A DNA stretch of 64,000 nt from Rosellinia necatrix. Taxonomy: Eukaryota; Ascomycota; Sordariomycetes; Xylariales; Xylariaceae. Below the pieces are notes generated by a model that was not told the DNA's origin, did no database searches, and saw only the letters and a list, made by a program, of their open reading frames with translations. Both the position numbers and the translations under genes were made by a program. The DNA lies in NCBI GenBank assembly GCA_021209875.1, contig JAGYVD010000003.1, positions 3,224,001 to 3,288,000 of the forward strand. Direction: 5' to 3'. Of the stretch, positions 23,912 to 33,617 are shown in pieces (the first letter of the stretch is position 1; each line of letters opens with the position of its first letter).

Positions 23912-25762
23912 ATGGCCGGTTTGGACGGCGTCGACCTCGGCGCGCTGAACTATGTGCAGAAATTCCCTTATAATGGCACCGTTGCGACAGGAGGTGACCC
24001 GCTAGGAGAGAATCTAAATATTTTCTATGAGGTAATTGATTCCAACCCAATTTCGGTTGCCGAATATGGCCGGTTAACAGGCTGGCTGACCTGGATTAGA
24101 GTGGTGATATTGGGTGGATGATCACGGCAACGGCATTGGTGCTGCTTATGATTCCTGGTGTTGGGTATAGGCCTCCCCGTCCCGAAGCCTTGGAGCGATG
24201 TGTGGCTAATGATATATCAAAGGTTTTTCTACTCTGGCCTTGCTCGCCGCAAATCGGCTCTATCTCTGATATGGCTTTCCGTTATGGCCACGGCAGTTAC
24301 CACGTTCCAATGGTTCTTTTGGGGCTATTCCTTAACCTTTTCACATACCGCTAGTTCCTTCATCGGGGATCTCTCCAACTTCGGTTTCAAGGATGTACTC
24401 GCACAGCCCTCTGTCGGATCTTCTAGGATACCAGATCTTATGTTTGCTGTCTACCAGGGCATGTTCTCGGCGATTACGGTGGCCCTCGCCACGGGTGCCG
24501 TTGCCGAACGAGGACGGATGCTCCCTTGTATTGTGTTCATGTTAATCTGGTCGACCATTATCTACGACCCCATCGCCTGTTGGACTTGGAACCCGGCCGG
24601 GTGGTCGAACAAGCTAGGTGGTTTAGATTTTGCGGGAGGCACACCGGTTCACATCGCCTCTGGGACGGCGGCGCTTGCATGTCAGTGGTTCCTACCCATT
24701 CACCTAGCTCTTCTATCACCGAGGTGCCGCGCAGGCCCGAAGAGGGCGCTGTTCGCCCTGAATTTGTTCGGCGAATACAGTGTTCTTCAATGCTTGGGGG
24801 CGAGAACATGAAACTAACGCCAAGCTGTATAGATTCCATGATGCTCGGGAAGAGGCGGGGACACGGAACCCACGAGCTGAATTATCGCCCCCATAACGTC
24901 ACACACATCGTCATTGGGACTGTCTTTCTCTGGGTTGGCTGGTTTGGCTTCAACGCCGGAAGCGCATTTTCGGCCAATTTGAGAGCGGTTATGGCTGCCG
25001 TGGTCACTAACCTGGCGGCGTGTGTCGGCGGCATCACTTGGTGTGTGCTCGACTATCGTTTGGAGCGCAAGTGGTCGACGGTTGGCTTCTGCTCGGGTGT
25101 TGTTGCTGGCCTAGTGGCTATCACACCCGGCTCAGGTAGGACGCAGTGTGCTTCAGGCAGGCGAGCAGTGCTAACGCACAAAAACAGGATTTGTCCCACC
25201 GTGGGCGGCGGTCCCGTTTGGAGTCCTCGGGGCTTGCTTCGCTAACTACGCCACCAAACTCAAGTTCGCGCTGGGAATCGACGACTCGCTAGATATTTTC
25301 GCCGTCCATGCGGTGGGCGGCGTCGCTGGGAACATCCTTACTGGCTTCTTCGCCGCCGATTATATCGCACACCTGGATGGTACGACAGTGATCAAGGGCG
25401 GCTGGTTAAATCAACATTGGATCCAACTGGCATATCAGCTGGCCGACTCGGTCGCTGGCGGGGTCTACTCTTTTGGCGGCACCTGCATTATTCTGTTTGT
25501 CATCAACATAATCCCAGGCCTCAAGATCCGCGCGGCCGAGGAGGCCGAAATACTCGGCATCGACGACGCTGAGATCGGCGAGTTCGCCTACGACTACGTC
25601 GAGCTAACGAGGGAAGTGCTGAACGAGGTAGAGAACGACGACGCTAGCCGGTTCTCGGTAGACGGAAACCCAACATTCGACCCTCGCGAAAAGAACAGCA
25701 TTCCGTTGATAGATGCTAAGGCATTTGCGGGCCAGCAGTCCCAACCTCCCCACGCCCAATAG
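23912..25762 (+). CDS. Ammonium transporter, Mep2-like (Amt/Mep/Rh family)
   Basis: Plasma-membrane ammonium permease and possible nitrogen sensor. Five exons, 23912-24031, 24100-24164, 24223-24680, 24833-25135 and 25188-25762, join in phase to 506 aa, the usual length for fungal Mep proteins. Exon 2 opens SGDIGWMITATALVLLMIPGVG and exon 3 continues FFYSGLARRKSAL, the Amt signature region. The twin pore histidines are both present: His205 in PVHIASGTAAL and His356 in FAVHAVGG. Yeast Mep1/Mep3 carry Glu at the first position and Mep2 carries His, so this is Mep2-like. About eleven hydrophobic segments are visible. The acidic cytoplasmic tail (AEEAEILGIDDAEIGEFAYDY) resembles the regulatory C-terminal region of the family. 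Intron 3 is 152 nt, long for this window. Likely nitrogen-regulated, by analogy. Confidence 0.94.
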
Positions 25763-26494
25763 GTAGCGTTAGGCCCTGACCTACTGGCGGAGGAGTGTAT
25801 TGTATTGTATGGGTATTGTATGGGTATTGTATGGGTTGTACGATATCGGGCATTGGGAAAAGGCGGTAGCGGCTGGACTACACGCGGCGTGTAGCACTAG
25901 GTATTTATGTAATATTATGCTTTTTGCATTCTCATGCACGGTTATGTCTCACGATCCTCTTTAGGCCCGCTTCAGGTACTGCCTTCTTCGTGTCAAGTCT
26001 ATAAGGTAAGTAGGCACTTATTATGCTTTGGCCTTACAAATGGATGGTAATGTTCAATGCCAACCGTGAGCAGCTGGCGCTTACTCCCTTGCTTGGTCGC
26101 ACCTTCCGCTTCCGCTTACAGTTCAAGTCTAGTGCCTACCTAGTCAACCTGAACCTCGGCCTGTCTGCCACCTGACTGGTCTCCATCGACTTACATACAA
26201 CCTCCCACCTTGCTTGTAGTTTCACTGCATCTAGGCAGACATTGGTGGCCTACACACAGAACCTTTGTGTGCAGCACAAAGCTAATTCACAGCAAGCACT
26301 TACTTAAGTGCCGAGGGTCCGAGGTAGTTGCCCATGCCTGCACCAGCTCCCATCTCTGTTGGTGCGTGTTGCTTCAACAACCACCCTCATTTTTCGGTTA
26401 AGCTGTCCCGACAGTCACCTCACCTCACCTGCACCGCCAACAAGGACGCGCAATAAATGCCTACTGAGCCCCGTCGACAGTGGCATTACCAAAG
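25763..26494. other. Intergenic between permease and Pol X
   Basis: Begins with a TATTGTATGGG tandem (25797-25839) just after the permease stop. The rest is presumably 3' UTR and the Pol X promoter. No exon was recognised. Confidence 0.5.
25797..25839. repeat. TATTGTATGGG short tandem repeat
   Basis: About three to four copies of an 11-base unit lie in the presumed 3' UTR of the ammonium permease. Confidence 0.85.
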
Positions 26495-28741
26495 ATGGAC
26501 CCCTCGTTGAAAGAGAAACTGGCCTTCTTCAAGCAACTGGACGCGTGCAAGGACTGTGACGACGAGTCGGATGCCCTAACCACAGAAGAGCAGGCTCTGA
26601 GACAACAGTGCAAGGCTTTCCACACCCTTGCAGCCGCCTCGTCGCTACAGCCCTTAAAACCTAAATTTCCGGTCTCAGGCCATAGGAGGACGACGTCGGC
26701 GCCCGTCGCCAAACCCGTGAATGACGAATTGGAGATAATTGCCGTCACACCCAGGCTCAAGCGGCCAGCCGCTGTAGTGTCCTCGCCGACCCGTGGCGTG
26801 TCCAGCAGCGCCACTATCATTCCGGAAACCGAACTACGACCAAATACAAGGTCTACGCGACGGAAACCCCACCCACCTACTCCGTTGCATAGATCGCGGT
26901 CTGATACAGAGCCATCTTCATCTATCACCATGGCCAAGCGAAAGAGAGCTAAGCCGCTCCGAATGGCCCCGCAATCAGACCAGATCTTCAAACGACTCTG
27001 CTTCTTCTACGTCCCCAATGATGACATTAACCCGGCTCGAAGATTGAGGATCACCAAGGCCCGGGAACATGGTGCTATATGGACACGGAATCCCACCGAA
27101 GCAACTCATGTTATCGTTGACAAAGGTTTGTCGTATGATGATATAAAGCCCATTTTAGATAACCACCCAACCCTGTTCTCTCTTGTCCTTGTCAATGACC
27201 GATACCCTATCGAGTGCTTGAGGAGAGGCGTTGTCTTTGACCCTAATCCGACAGTCGAAAAATACCAATACAAGGTCCCGGGAGACCCTAGGCCAGCCGA
27301 AGAACCAGCAGTGCTGCTGCCATCGACCCAGGACTCGGACGTGTCTCTGCGGATTCAATCACGGAAGGACATCCGTTCCGAAGCCTATGCCGTACCTAAG
27401 TCTGCTCAGGGAAGTAATGACCTGATCCGCTCTTCGTACCCCGAAGATGCTCGATCGCCGGAGCCGGTTGCTGGACTTACCAGTAGCGGAGATTCACGTG
27501 CTAGCTCTGAGTTATGCGCTCAACCAGAAACACTCGCAATCAGGGACGAATTAACATCATGCATCGATGCAGTCCTAGACGATCCAGAAAAGCATGAATA
27601 TCTTGATGATAGCGACGATGATACGGCAGACCCAGAGAATGAAGGCCCGTCGAAAAAAAAGGCGAAAGGCCGTATAAGACCTGGAAAAAATGGCATGGAA
27701 ACCACTTTCAGTCACGATAGATTCATGTGTATGAAAGGGGGCACCAGAGAGAAGAAACCCAGCGGGCCGAATGCAGATACTATCAAACTTTTGGAGGAGA
27801 TGGCTGAGGAGCATATCCTGTCGAACGAAACCTGGCGGGTTCAGTCCTATCGGAAGGCCGTCGCTACGCTTAGGCGACAGCCTAAAAAGATAAAAACGGC
27901 TAAAGAGGCCACGGCGCTTCCCAACATCGGCAGCAGCATCGCGGAGCATATCGATGAGATTGTCACTACGAAGCATTTCGAGAAACTGGACCAAGTTCGC
28001 GGCGAGCCGTCTAGAAAAGCACTAAAGATATTCTGCAATATCTATGGTGTGGGCGTATCGACCGCGAAAAAGTGGGTTGAGATGGGTTGTCGCACATTGG
28101 AAGATCTTCGCTCAACGGTCAAGCTCACAACCAACCAGAAAATAGGCTTGGATCACTATGATGACTTATTGACGAGAATCCCGAGGGCCGAGGTAAAGGC
28201 GCTAAGTGACCACGTCAAAGATGTCGCCGCCGCAATTGATCCGGGCATCGAGCTCATCATCGGGGGGAGCTATCGCCGGGGTGCAGAGACCTCAGGAGAC
28301 GTGGATATAATTATAACGAAAAAGACGACAACTTCTACGCAGGACCTCGTACCGTTTCTCAACAAACTCGTCGATACGCTCACGGAGGAAGGGTTCCTGA
28401 CCGCCGCGCTAGCCTCTCACAGACAAGATGGAGGAAACAAGTGGCACGGTTGTTGCGTCCTCCCCGCTGCCGCATTTCTCGGCACTAAGGGGGAGTACCG
28501 CCCCGTGTGGCGACGTATCGACCTCTTGCTCGTCCCCGAGACGGACGTCGGGGCGGCGCTGATATATTTTACGGGAAACGACCTGTTCAACCGCAGCCTG
28601 CGGCTGCTCGCGCGCAAGAAAAAAATGAAACTAAACCATCGCGCGCTGTCAGGCGTCGGTGTCCACGAGGGGAGGGACGAGCGGAAGATCTTCGAGATCC
28701 TCGGAGTGCGGTGGAGGGAGCCTCATGAAAGGTGGTGCTGA
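26495..28741 (+). CDS. POL4: Family-X DNA polymerase (Pol lambda/Pol4-like) with BRCT domain
   Basis: Gap-filling polymerase of the Pol beta superfamily, acting in non-homologous end joining and base excision repair in the nucleus. A single exon gives 748 aa. The ATG at 26495 is chosen; upstream in-frame sequence offers only a GTG. An N-terminal BRCT domain lies at about residues 165-260 (IFKRLCFFYVPN, WTRNPTEATHVIV). It is followed by a Ser/acidic linker, helix-hairpin-helix elements of the 8-kDa and fingers regions (LPNIGSSIAEHID; IYGVGVSTAKKW), then the palm. Catalytic carboxylates are D602 and D604 in GDVDIII and D676 in RRIDLLL. GGSYRRG and YFTGNDLFNRS are family motifs. The linker contains a basic KKKAKGRIRPG stretch that may be a nuclear signal. 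It is longer than human Pol lambda (575 aa), mainly in the N-terminal and linker parts. Convergent with GMP synthase. Confidence 0.95.
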   Translation: MDPSLKEKLAFFKQLDACKDCDDESDALTTEEQALRQQCKAFHTLAAASSLQPLKPKFPVSGHRRTTSAPVAKPVNDELEIIAVTPRLKRPAAVVSSPTRGVSSSATIIPETELRPNTRSTRRKPHPPTPLHRSRSDTEPSSSITMAKRKRAKPLRMAPQSDQIFKRLCFFYVPNDDINPARRLRITKAREHGAIWTRNPTEATHVIVDKGLSYDDIKPILDNHPTLFSLVLVNDRYPIECLRRGVVFDPNPTVEKYQYKVPGDPRPAEEPAVLLPSTQDSDVSLRIQSRKDIRSEAYAVPKSAQGSNDLIRSSYPEDARSPEPVAGLTSSGDSRASSELCAQPETLAIRDELTSCIDAVLDDPEKHEYLDDSDDDTADPENEGPSKKKAKGRIRPGKNGMETTFSHDRFMCMKGGTREKKPSGPNADTIKLLEEMAEEHILSNETWRVQSYRKAVATLRRQPKKIKTAKEATALPNIGSSIAEHIDEIVTTKHFEKLDQVRGEPSRKALKIFCNIYGVGVSTAKKWVEMGCRTLEDLRSTVKLTTNQKIGLDHYDDLLTRIPRAEVKALSDHVKDVAAAIDPGIELIIGGSYRRGAETSGDVDIIITKKTTTSTQDLVPFLNKLVDTLTEEGFLTAALASHRQDGGNKWHGCCVLPAAAFLGTKGEYRPVWRRIDLLLVPETDVGAALIYFTGNDLFNRSLRLLARKKKMKLNHRALSGVGVHEGRDERKIFEILGVRWREPHERWC

Positions 28742-29334
28742 CGGATGGCTCAACCTCGAATTGGAGTACATGAAAGGAATTCGTTTGCTGCTTGCGTTAT
28801 AAAACCGTTATCTAGATACTCAGCGCAGTAGGTTATTTCCTCGCACTCGCGCTGACCTTACTGCATCACAGTCTTCGTCAGTTTAGTCATGGATGGCGCA
28901 AATGCTTATTGATAGCTACTATATAATTTGGTCGCATGGCCCTGGGTAAATGCAATCCGAATTTAGATAACGAGCAGCGATGCATTAGACATATTTTGAT
29001 ATCTCATCTATCCCTATCATTGTCTATGCACTCTACTGGTGAAAAGCCGAACCATTAGCAGAGCCTTGCGGCTATAATTTCCCCCTTACTCTCCATAGTA
29101 CCCGACTTCTTCGTTGGCAGCTATCAGGCAAGCACACGCGTGGCATGTGGCACGTAAGCGATTCCTACGCAAACTAAACCCAGCTTGCTGAATGCCCCTC
29201 CTGATTATTGCGACATGTGACGCCTCGTCAGATCATCTTTGGCATCATAATAGCGAATGAGTCTTGAATGATCAAAAAACGAGCTGGTGCTAACTTAATA
29301 GTATTGCTTCAGGAAATTTTTTTTCCGTGCCGTT
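28742..29334. other. Convergent 3' intergenic region
   Basis: About 590 bp between the 3' ends of the Pol X gene (plus) and the GMP synthase gene (minus). AT-rich, no coding potential seen. It should contain both polyadenylation regions. Confidence 0.55.
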
Positions 29335-32123
29335 CTATTCCAGTTCAATAGTTCCTGTCTTGAATCAGCATGGAGGATACATTAGACTTGGACGGAAAGA
29401 AAGCGACCCACCAGGGGGTTTGGAGGTGCAATCATATACCACTCGGGTAATCCCATCGACTTCATTAACAATTCTACGGCAGATGTTTTTTAGAAGCTGG
29501 AATGGAAACTCAAATGGCTCGGCGGACATGAAATCCACGCTTGTGATTGCTCTCAAGATACAGATCATGCCGTAAACGCGGCTGTCACCCATTACCCCAA
29601 CGGCTGTAAGTTGAAGTTGCGTTAGCAATTGCGAGCATAATTCTAATATAATAAGGCTTGCAGAAAATTGAATCTAATAAGGTTTTAAACTATGTACATA
29701 CCTCTGTTGGTATCCAGGGCAGCGTAAGCTTGGGACATCTACTTGGGAGTTAGTAGGCACACTCTATAGGATGGATTTGTTGGGACAAACCGCGTTATAG
29801 ATACCAGCTTCTTTGATCATGGAAATAAATATATGGTCGGCTTTCTTGACAATTTCGACACGCTCGGGTGTGACTTCGCCGAGAATCCTAATAGCGATGC
29901 CTGGTCCCGGGGAATGGATGACGCATAACGAGGTCTTCATGAATGCCTAGTTGGCGGCCGAACGCACGGACCTCGTCCTTAAAGAGCTAGGGGAGGGGGG
30001 GGGGTGTTAGTAACAACTTAGGATTTATGCACCTCTCGAATATTGACATACCTCTCTTAAAGGCTCGATTAACTTGAGTTGGGCTTGCTGTTATCGGAGT
30101 TAGTGATCATGTTTTGGAGTGTCCGTCTGGTTTCACTTACGCCATTCATCCTGGTATCGAGTCAGCTACGTATTGGCTAGATTGATGGGAGTGACTTACA
30201 TTCTCGCGGGGGAGACCGCCAACATTATGGTGTGCTGTGGCGATTATCAGTATGATTTGAACTTTAAGAGTACCCAGCGTATATTCCCTCCGGCGCCAGT
30301 CGCGTGGTGTAAGGTAAGGTCATTAAAGTCACACGCTTGACTCACACTTGATAGTCGCCGAAGGGCCTTTGAAACTCAATGATTCGATCAAGTCGGCATA
30401 AAGAGTCCCCTGGAGGAACCATTCGACCTTCCCAGCACGGGTGGTTTCTTTCGCCTCCTCTTCAATTCGAATCGCCTCTTTCTCAAATAGGTCGATAACT
30501 ATGCAGGTTAGCACTTCATACAATTACATTAATGGTTTTCGTAAAACACTAGACGGACTAACATGTTTCTCCGATGATCTTGCGTTTGGCTTCGGGTTCC
30601 ACTACGCCTGCTAGGCGGCTGAGGAACAGCTCTGAGCCATCGACAATCGTCAAGTTAATTCCGAGATGCTCCTGTAGTGTCTCTTTAACCTGCTGGCATT
30701 CGTTGAGGCGCATCAATCCTGCAGCGAATGTATCAATTTCTGGTACAACACCAAACGTACGAAGTACTTACCAGTATCGACAAGAATTGCGTGGAATCGG
30801 TCGCCTGGCACGGAATCGAGTTAGGTTGAAGTAGTTTTAGACCATTGATTAGGAGGCATACACACCAATAGCTTCTTTCATCAACCGAGCTGCTACAGTG
30901 CTATCGACGCCTCCGGAGACCGCTCCAATCTATGCGACGAGAGTTAGGTCGGCGGCCATGTCAAGAAGCATGAGAGAAATATTGCGCTTACGACTTGGGC
31001 CTTGTCACCAACAAGTTTACGGATTCTAATAATCTCCTTTTCGGTGAAGTTACCCATTTCCCAGTTTGGGCGAGCCTTGCAGATCTTAAGGGCGAAGTTG
31101 GCGAGTATATCTGTACCACGATGTGTATGCGAGATCTCAGGATGTAACTGGATTCCTAGAAGAGCCGTGAGCGAAGTGGCAATCGAGCCTTAGCAAGAGC
31201 CGTGGAAAACTAACCGAATATGGGTTTTGATTCGTGGGCAATACCGGCATAAGCGGTGTTGTTAGTGCTTGCAATTGTGACAAAGCCCTTGGGCAAGTGA
31301 ACGAGCTTGTCGAAATGGCTCATGAAGACTACCCCAAGGTTAGAATAGCACGCTCCCGTATGCGGCCGAAAGGATTGGCCATTTAATATGAATCATTATT
31401 ATGTCTTACCGTGGAGAGTGTCATCGAAGCCTTCGAAGAGGCGATCCGCACCGTTAGGGTCGCCGACCTTATGGATAATAAGGTCGGTCTCTCCATACTC
31501 ACGTGCCTCGCCGCGGGCGACATTTTTATCGTTGATTAGCCAGGCCAGAAGTTGGCAGCCGTAACAAATTCCGCTGTGATTGTAAGACAACCGAGCTTGA
31601 TATTTTCTACATGGGATGCTAGGAATTACTTACAGAATGGGAACACCCAAGTCAAGGATGGCAGGATCGACGCCTAGGCCGGTTCAGCGAAGTCTTTACG
31701 GAGTAGAGCACAGCACGGGAGCCTTACCTGGGGCGCCATCTTCGTAAACAGAAGATGGCCCTTATCAGAAGGTTAGGAATCATGTTCCACGACGGTCTCC
31801 CGAGTTGACAGCGTAGGGTGGTAAAACACAAACCTCCACTCAAAACAATGCCAACAGGGGTCCAGTCCAAGTCAGCCAGCTTAGTTGTGCACGGCAACAT
31901 CTCAGCGTACACATTGAGGGATCTAAGCCGCCGAAGAATGAGATGACTAGTTTGGCTACCGAAATCTAACACCAAGACGGTCTATGCAGGGGGGTACCCA
32001 AAGCGTCAGCCCACGCGACACCTTGCCGATCCGCAGGCGGGGGACGGACCAAGTAGATAGATGTTGTTGACTTACATCAAAGGTGTTATGAGGCGCCGCA
32101 GCTTCTGTGGTATTTCCGGCCAT
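29335..32123 (-). CDS. GUA1: GMP synthase (glutamine-hydrolysing), intron-rich, two one-base frame breaks
   Basis: Converts XMP to GMP using ATP and glutamine. Minus-strand exons: 32123-32076, 31981-31834, 31760-31728, 31673-31634, 31573-31410, 31328-31215, 31155-30992, 30929-30866, 30804-30772, 30718-30563, 30498-30346, 30234-30200, 30150-30141, 30087-30052, 29986-29791, 29738-29702, 29603-29412 and 29354-29335. That is 17 introns, and about 546 aa once corrected. Glutaminase domain: Cys93 in GICYG, His187/Glu189 in LHPE. ATP-PPase domain: SGGVDS at 242-247. The C-terminal dimerisation domain ends SKPPGTIELE. Two places carry one base too many: the G5 run at 30208-30212 (expected LPARMMNGQ) and the run at 29906-29912 (expected [11 protein letters not shown]). 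Every splice site is intact, so I suspect assembly error or very recent loss. Unusual substitution: MSHFD where the family normally has MSHGD. Confidence 0.9.
30141..30150 (-). other. 10-nt micro-exon of GMP synthase
   Basis: Minus-strand GATGAATGGC has a CTGAC branch motif and CCAG acceptor before it, a GTAAGT donor after it, and a following intron with CTAAC and AACAG. It supplies the M-N-G of the expected [18 protein letters not shown] segment. Confidence 0.82.
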
Positions 32124-32490
32124 CTTGGGATAATCTTGCAATATACCCAACCGAGATCTAATAAGTGCCCCGAATATGAGGGGAGGTCTTGAATCCCAAT
32201 GTTAGGAGGGTGGATGGTGGATGGCGGATGGTCACGACGACTGTTGGTGTAAATATTTAGAAAAAGTTTACACACTAGATGCGCACCGAGTACGGAGTAC
32301 TCAGGCGTATATTTAGTTAGACCAATGAATTAAGAGTCAGCCTCTGCAAAGCACTAGGTAGGCGATGCGCGTAGGGGCAAAAAAAAAAAAAAAAGTGAAT
32401 AGGCTTGTGGTGGGGTGTTGAGCCAGATGCGCGGGGCAATCAACAGAACCCCTCTATCAATCGAAGCTAATAGTGGGGGAGAGGGATCTA

Positions 32491-32586
32491 TGTAGGTACC
32501 TCAGGTACCTACTAGGTATGGTTAAACATTACCTCATTTAGTTAATGAGGATAGTTAAGGTAGTTAAGGTCATTAGGTACCTAACC
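32491..32586. repeat. TAGG/GGTACC palindromic tract
   Basis: Contains TAGGTACCTCAGGTACCTACTAGG followed by TTAAGGTAGTTAAGG units. Same dispersed family as in the other intergenic regions. Confidence 0.65.
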
Positions 32587-33452
32587 ATCCTCCCGAATCA
32601 ATCAAATCGCACAGGTTACCTATGTGGGTAATTTTTTATCACCAAAGTTAGCATCATCTTTTAACAGGTGTATTCCAAAGTTACACGTATATTACTATCT
32701 TATCGATTATGTCTTAATAAAGCTGTTGCGACCTCGGCGTCTATGCATAATAAAAGTAGTAACTAGTCAGGAAGCTCATTACACCCTAGCTACCTTGAGG
32801 TAACCAACGTCTCGAAAATCCAAGGGCACCTGAAGTCCCCTCCTCGAAACGATTCAAGCATATAGGCCGTTACTAGGTATCTGAGGTCTCCATGTATCTC
32901 AGGCATGTAAAAGCATGCAGGTAGATTGGCCCAGCTCTTCATTCTATGACTACTTAGTTTCTTGATGATGACGATCTGCAGAACGCGTTTGTCTGCCATA
33001 TGAGCAAGGCAACTAACCATTACCTACTTACTTGGGTATGCTCGAGCTCCAAGGCCCCCATCAAGCAGCACCCCGCGGAGACACCCGTAGTGGTGAGGCC
33101 ATACTTTCGCTCCGGGGCCTGCACAATTTCCGCCCCCAGCTTCCACAGGCTCAAATCCAAAAAGCAAAAGATGACAGTCGGGGAATCTGCAGTTTGATTT
33201 CACGACAACCAATCATGGGCATCGCATTCCTCACGTTTATTTATCCTTAAATGACCTGCCCTCATTGGATCATGCTTTCCGCGCAACGCCGATCCCCCCC
33301 GGTGCGTCTACGTGACTAGGGCTCCCATGCTTTAGGTATTCTCGTGCCATGCAGTCTCGCAAGACATGCTTACGAAGTGAAAAGCTACATTTTCGGTTGT
33401 CCCCGCCGTTGGCTGCGACCTTAGCTGGTTGCGGGGATTTGGTTGAAGCGAG

Positions 33453-33460
33453 TATAAAAG
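33453..33460 (+). promoter_or_regulatory. TATA box of the PhoD phosphatase gene
   Basis: TATAAAAG lies 158 bp upstream of the start codon and is followed by a CT-rich stretch (CCCTCCCTCCCTCTCTC), a common fungal core-promoter layout. Assignment is by position only. Confidence 0.5.
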
Positions 33461-33617
33461 ACATCGGTTTCGATGAATACTGCATGGCGTGGGCATACTC
33501 TCTATGTTACCGTCTCTCCCTCCCTCCCTCTCTCTAGATTGACCTTACTCAAGCATAGGCTCTACGCCTTTGCACAACTTGACTTTGGTTCAAAATAAGT
33601 GAAAAACGAGGTAGAAA

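Larger units (their letters stand above)
32124..33617. other. Divergent promoter region, GMP synthase / PhoD phosphatase
   Basis: About 1.5 kb with no exon recognised. Contains an A16 run (about 32379-32394), a GGTACC/TAGG tract (32491-32586) and a TATAAAAG near the right end. Confidence 0.55.
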
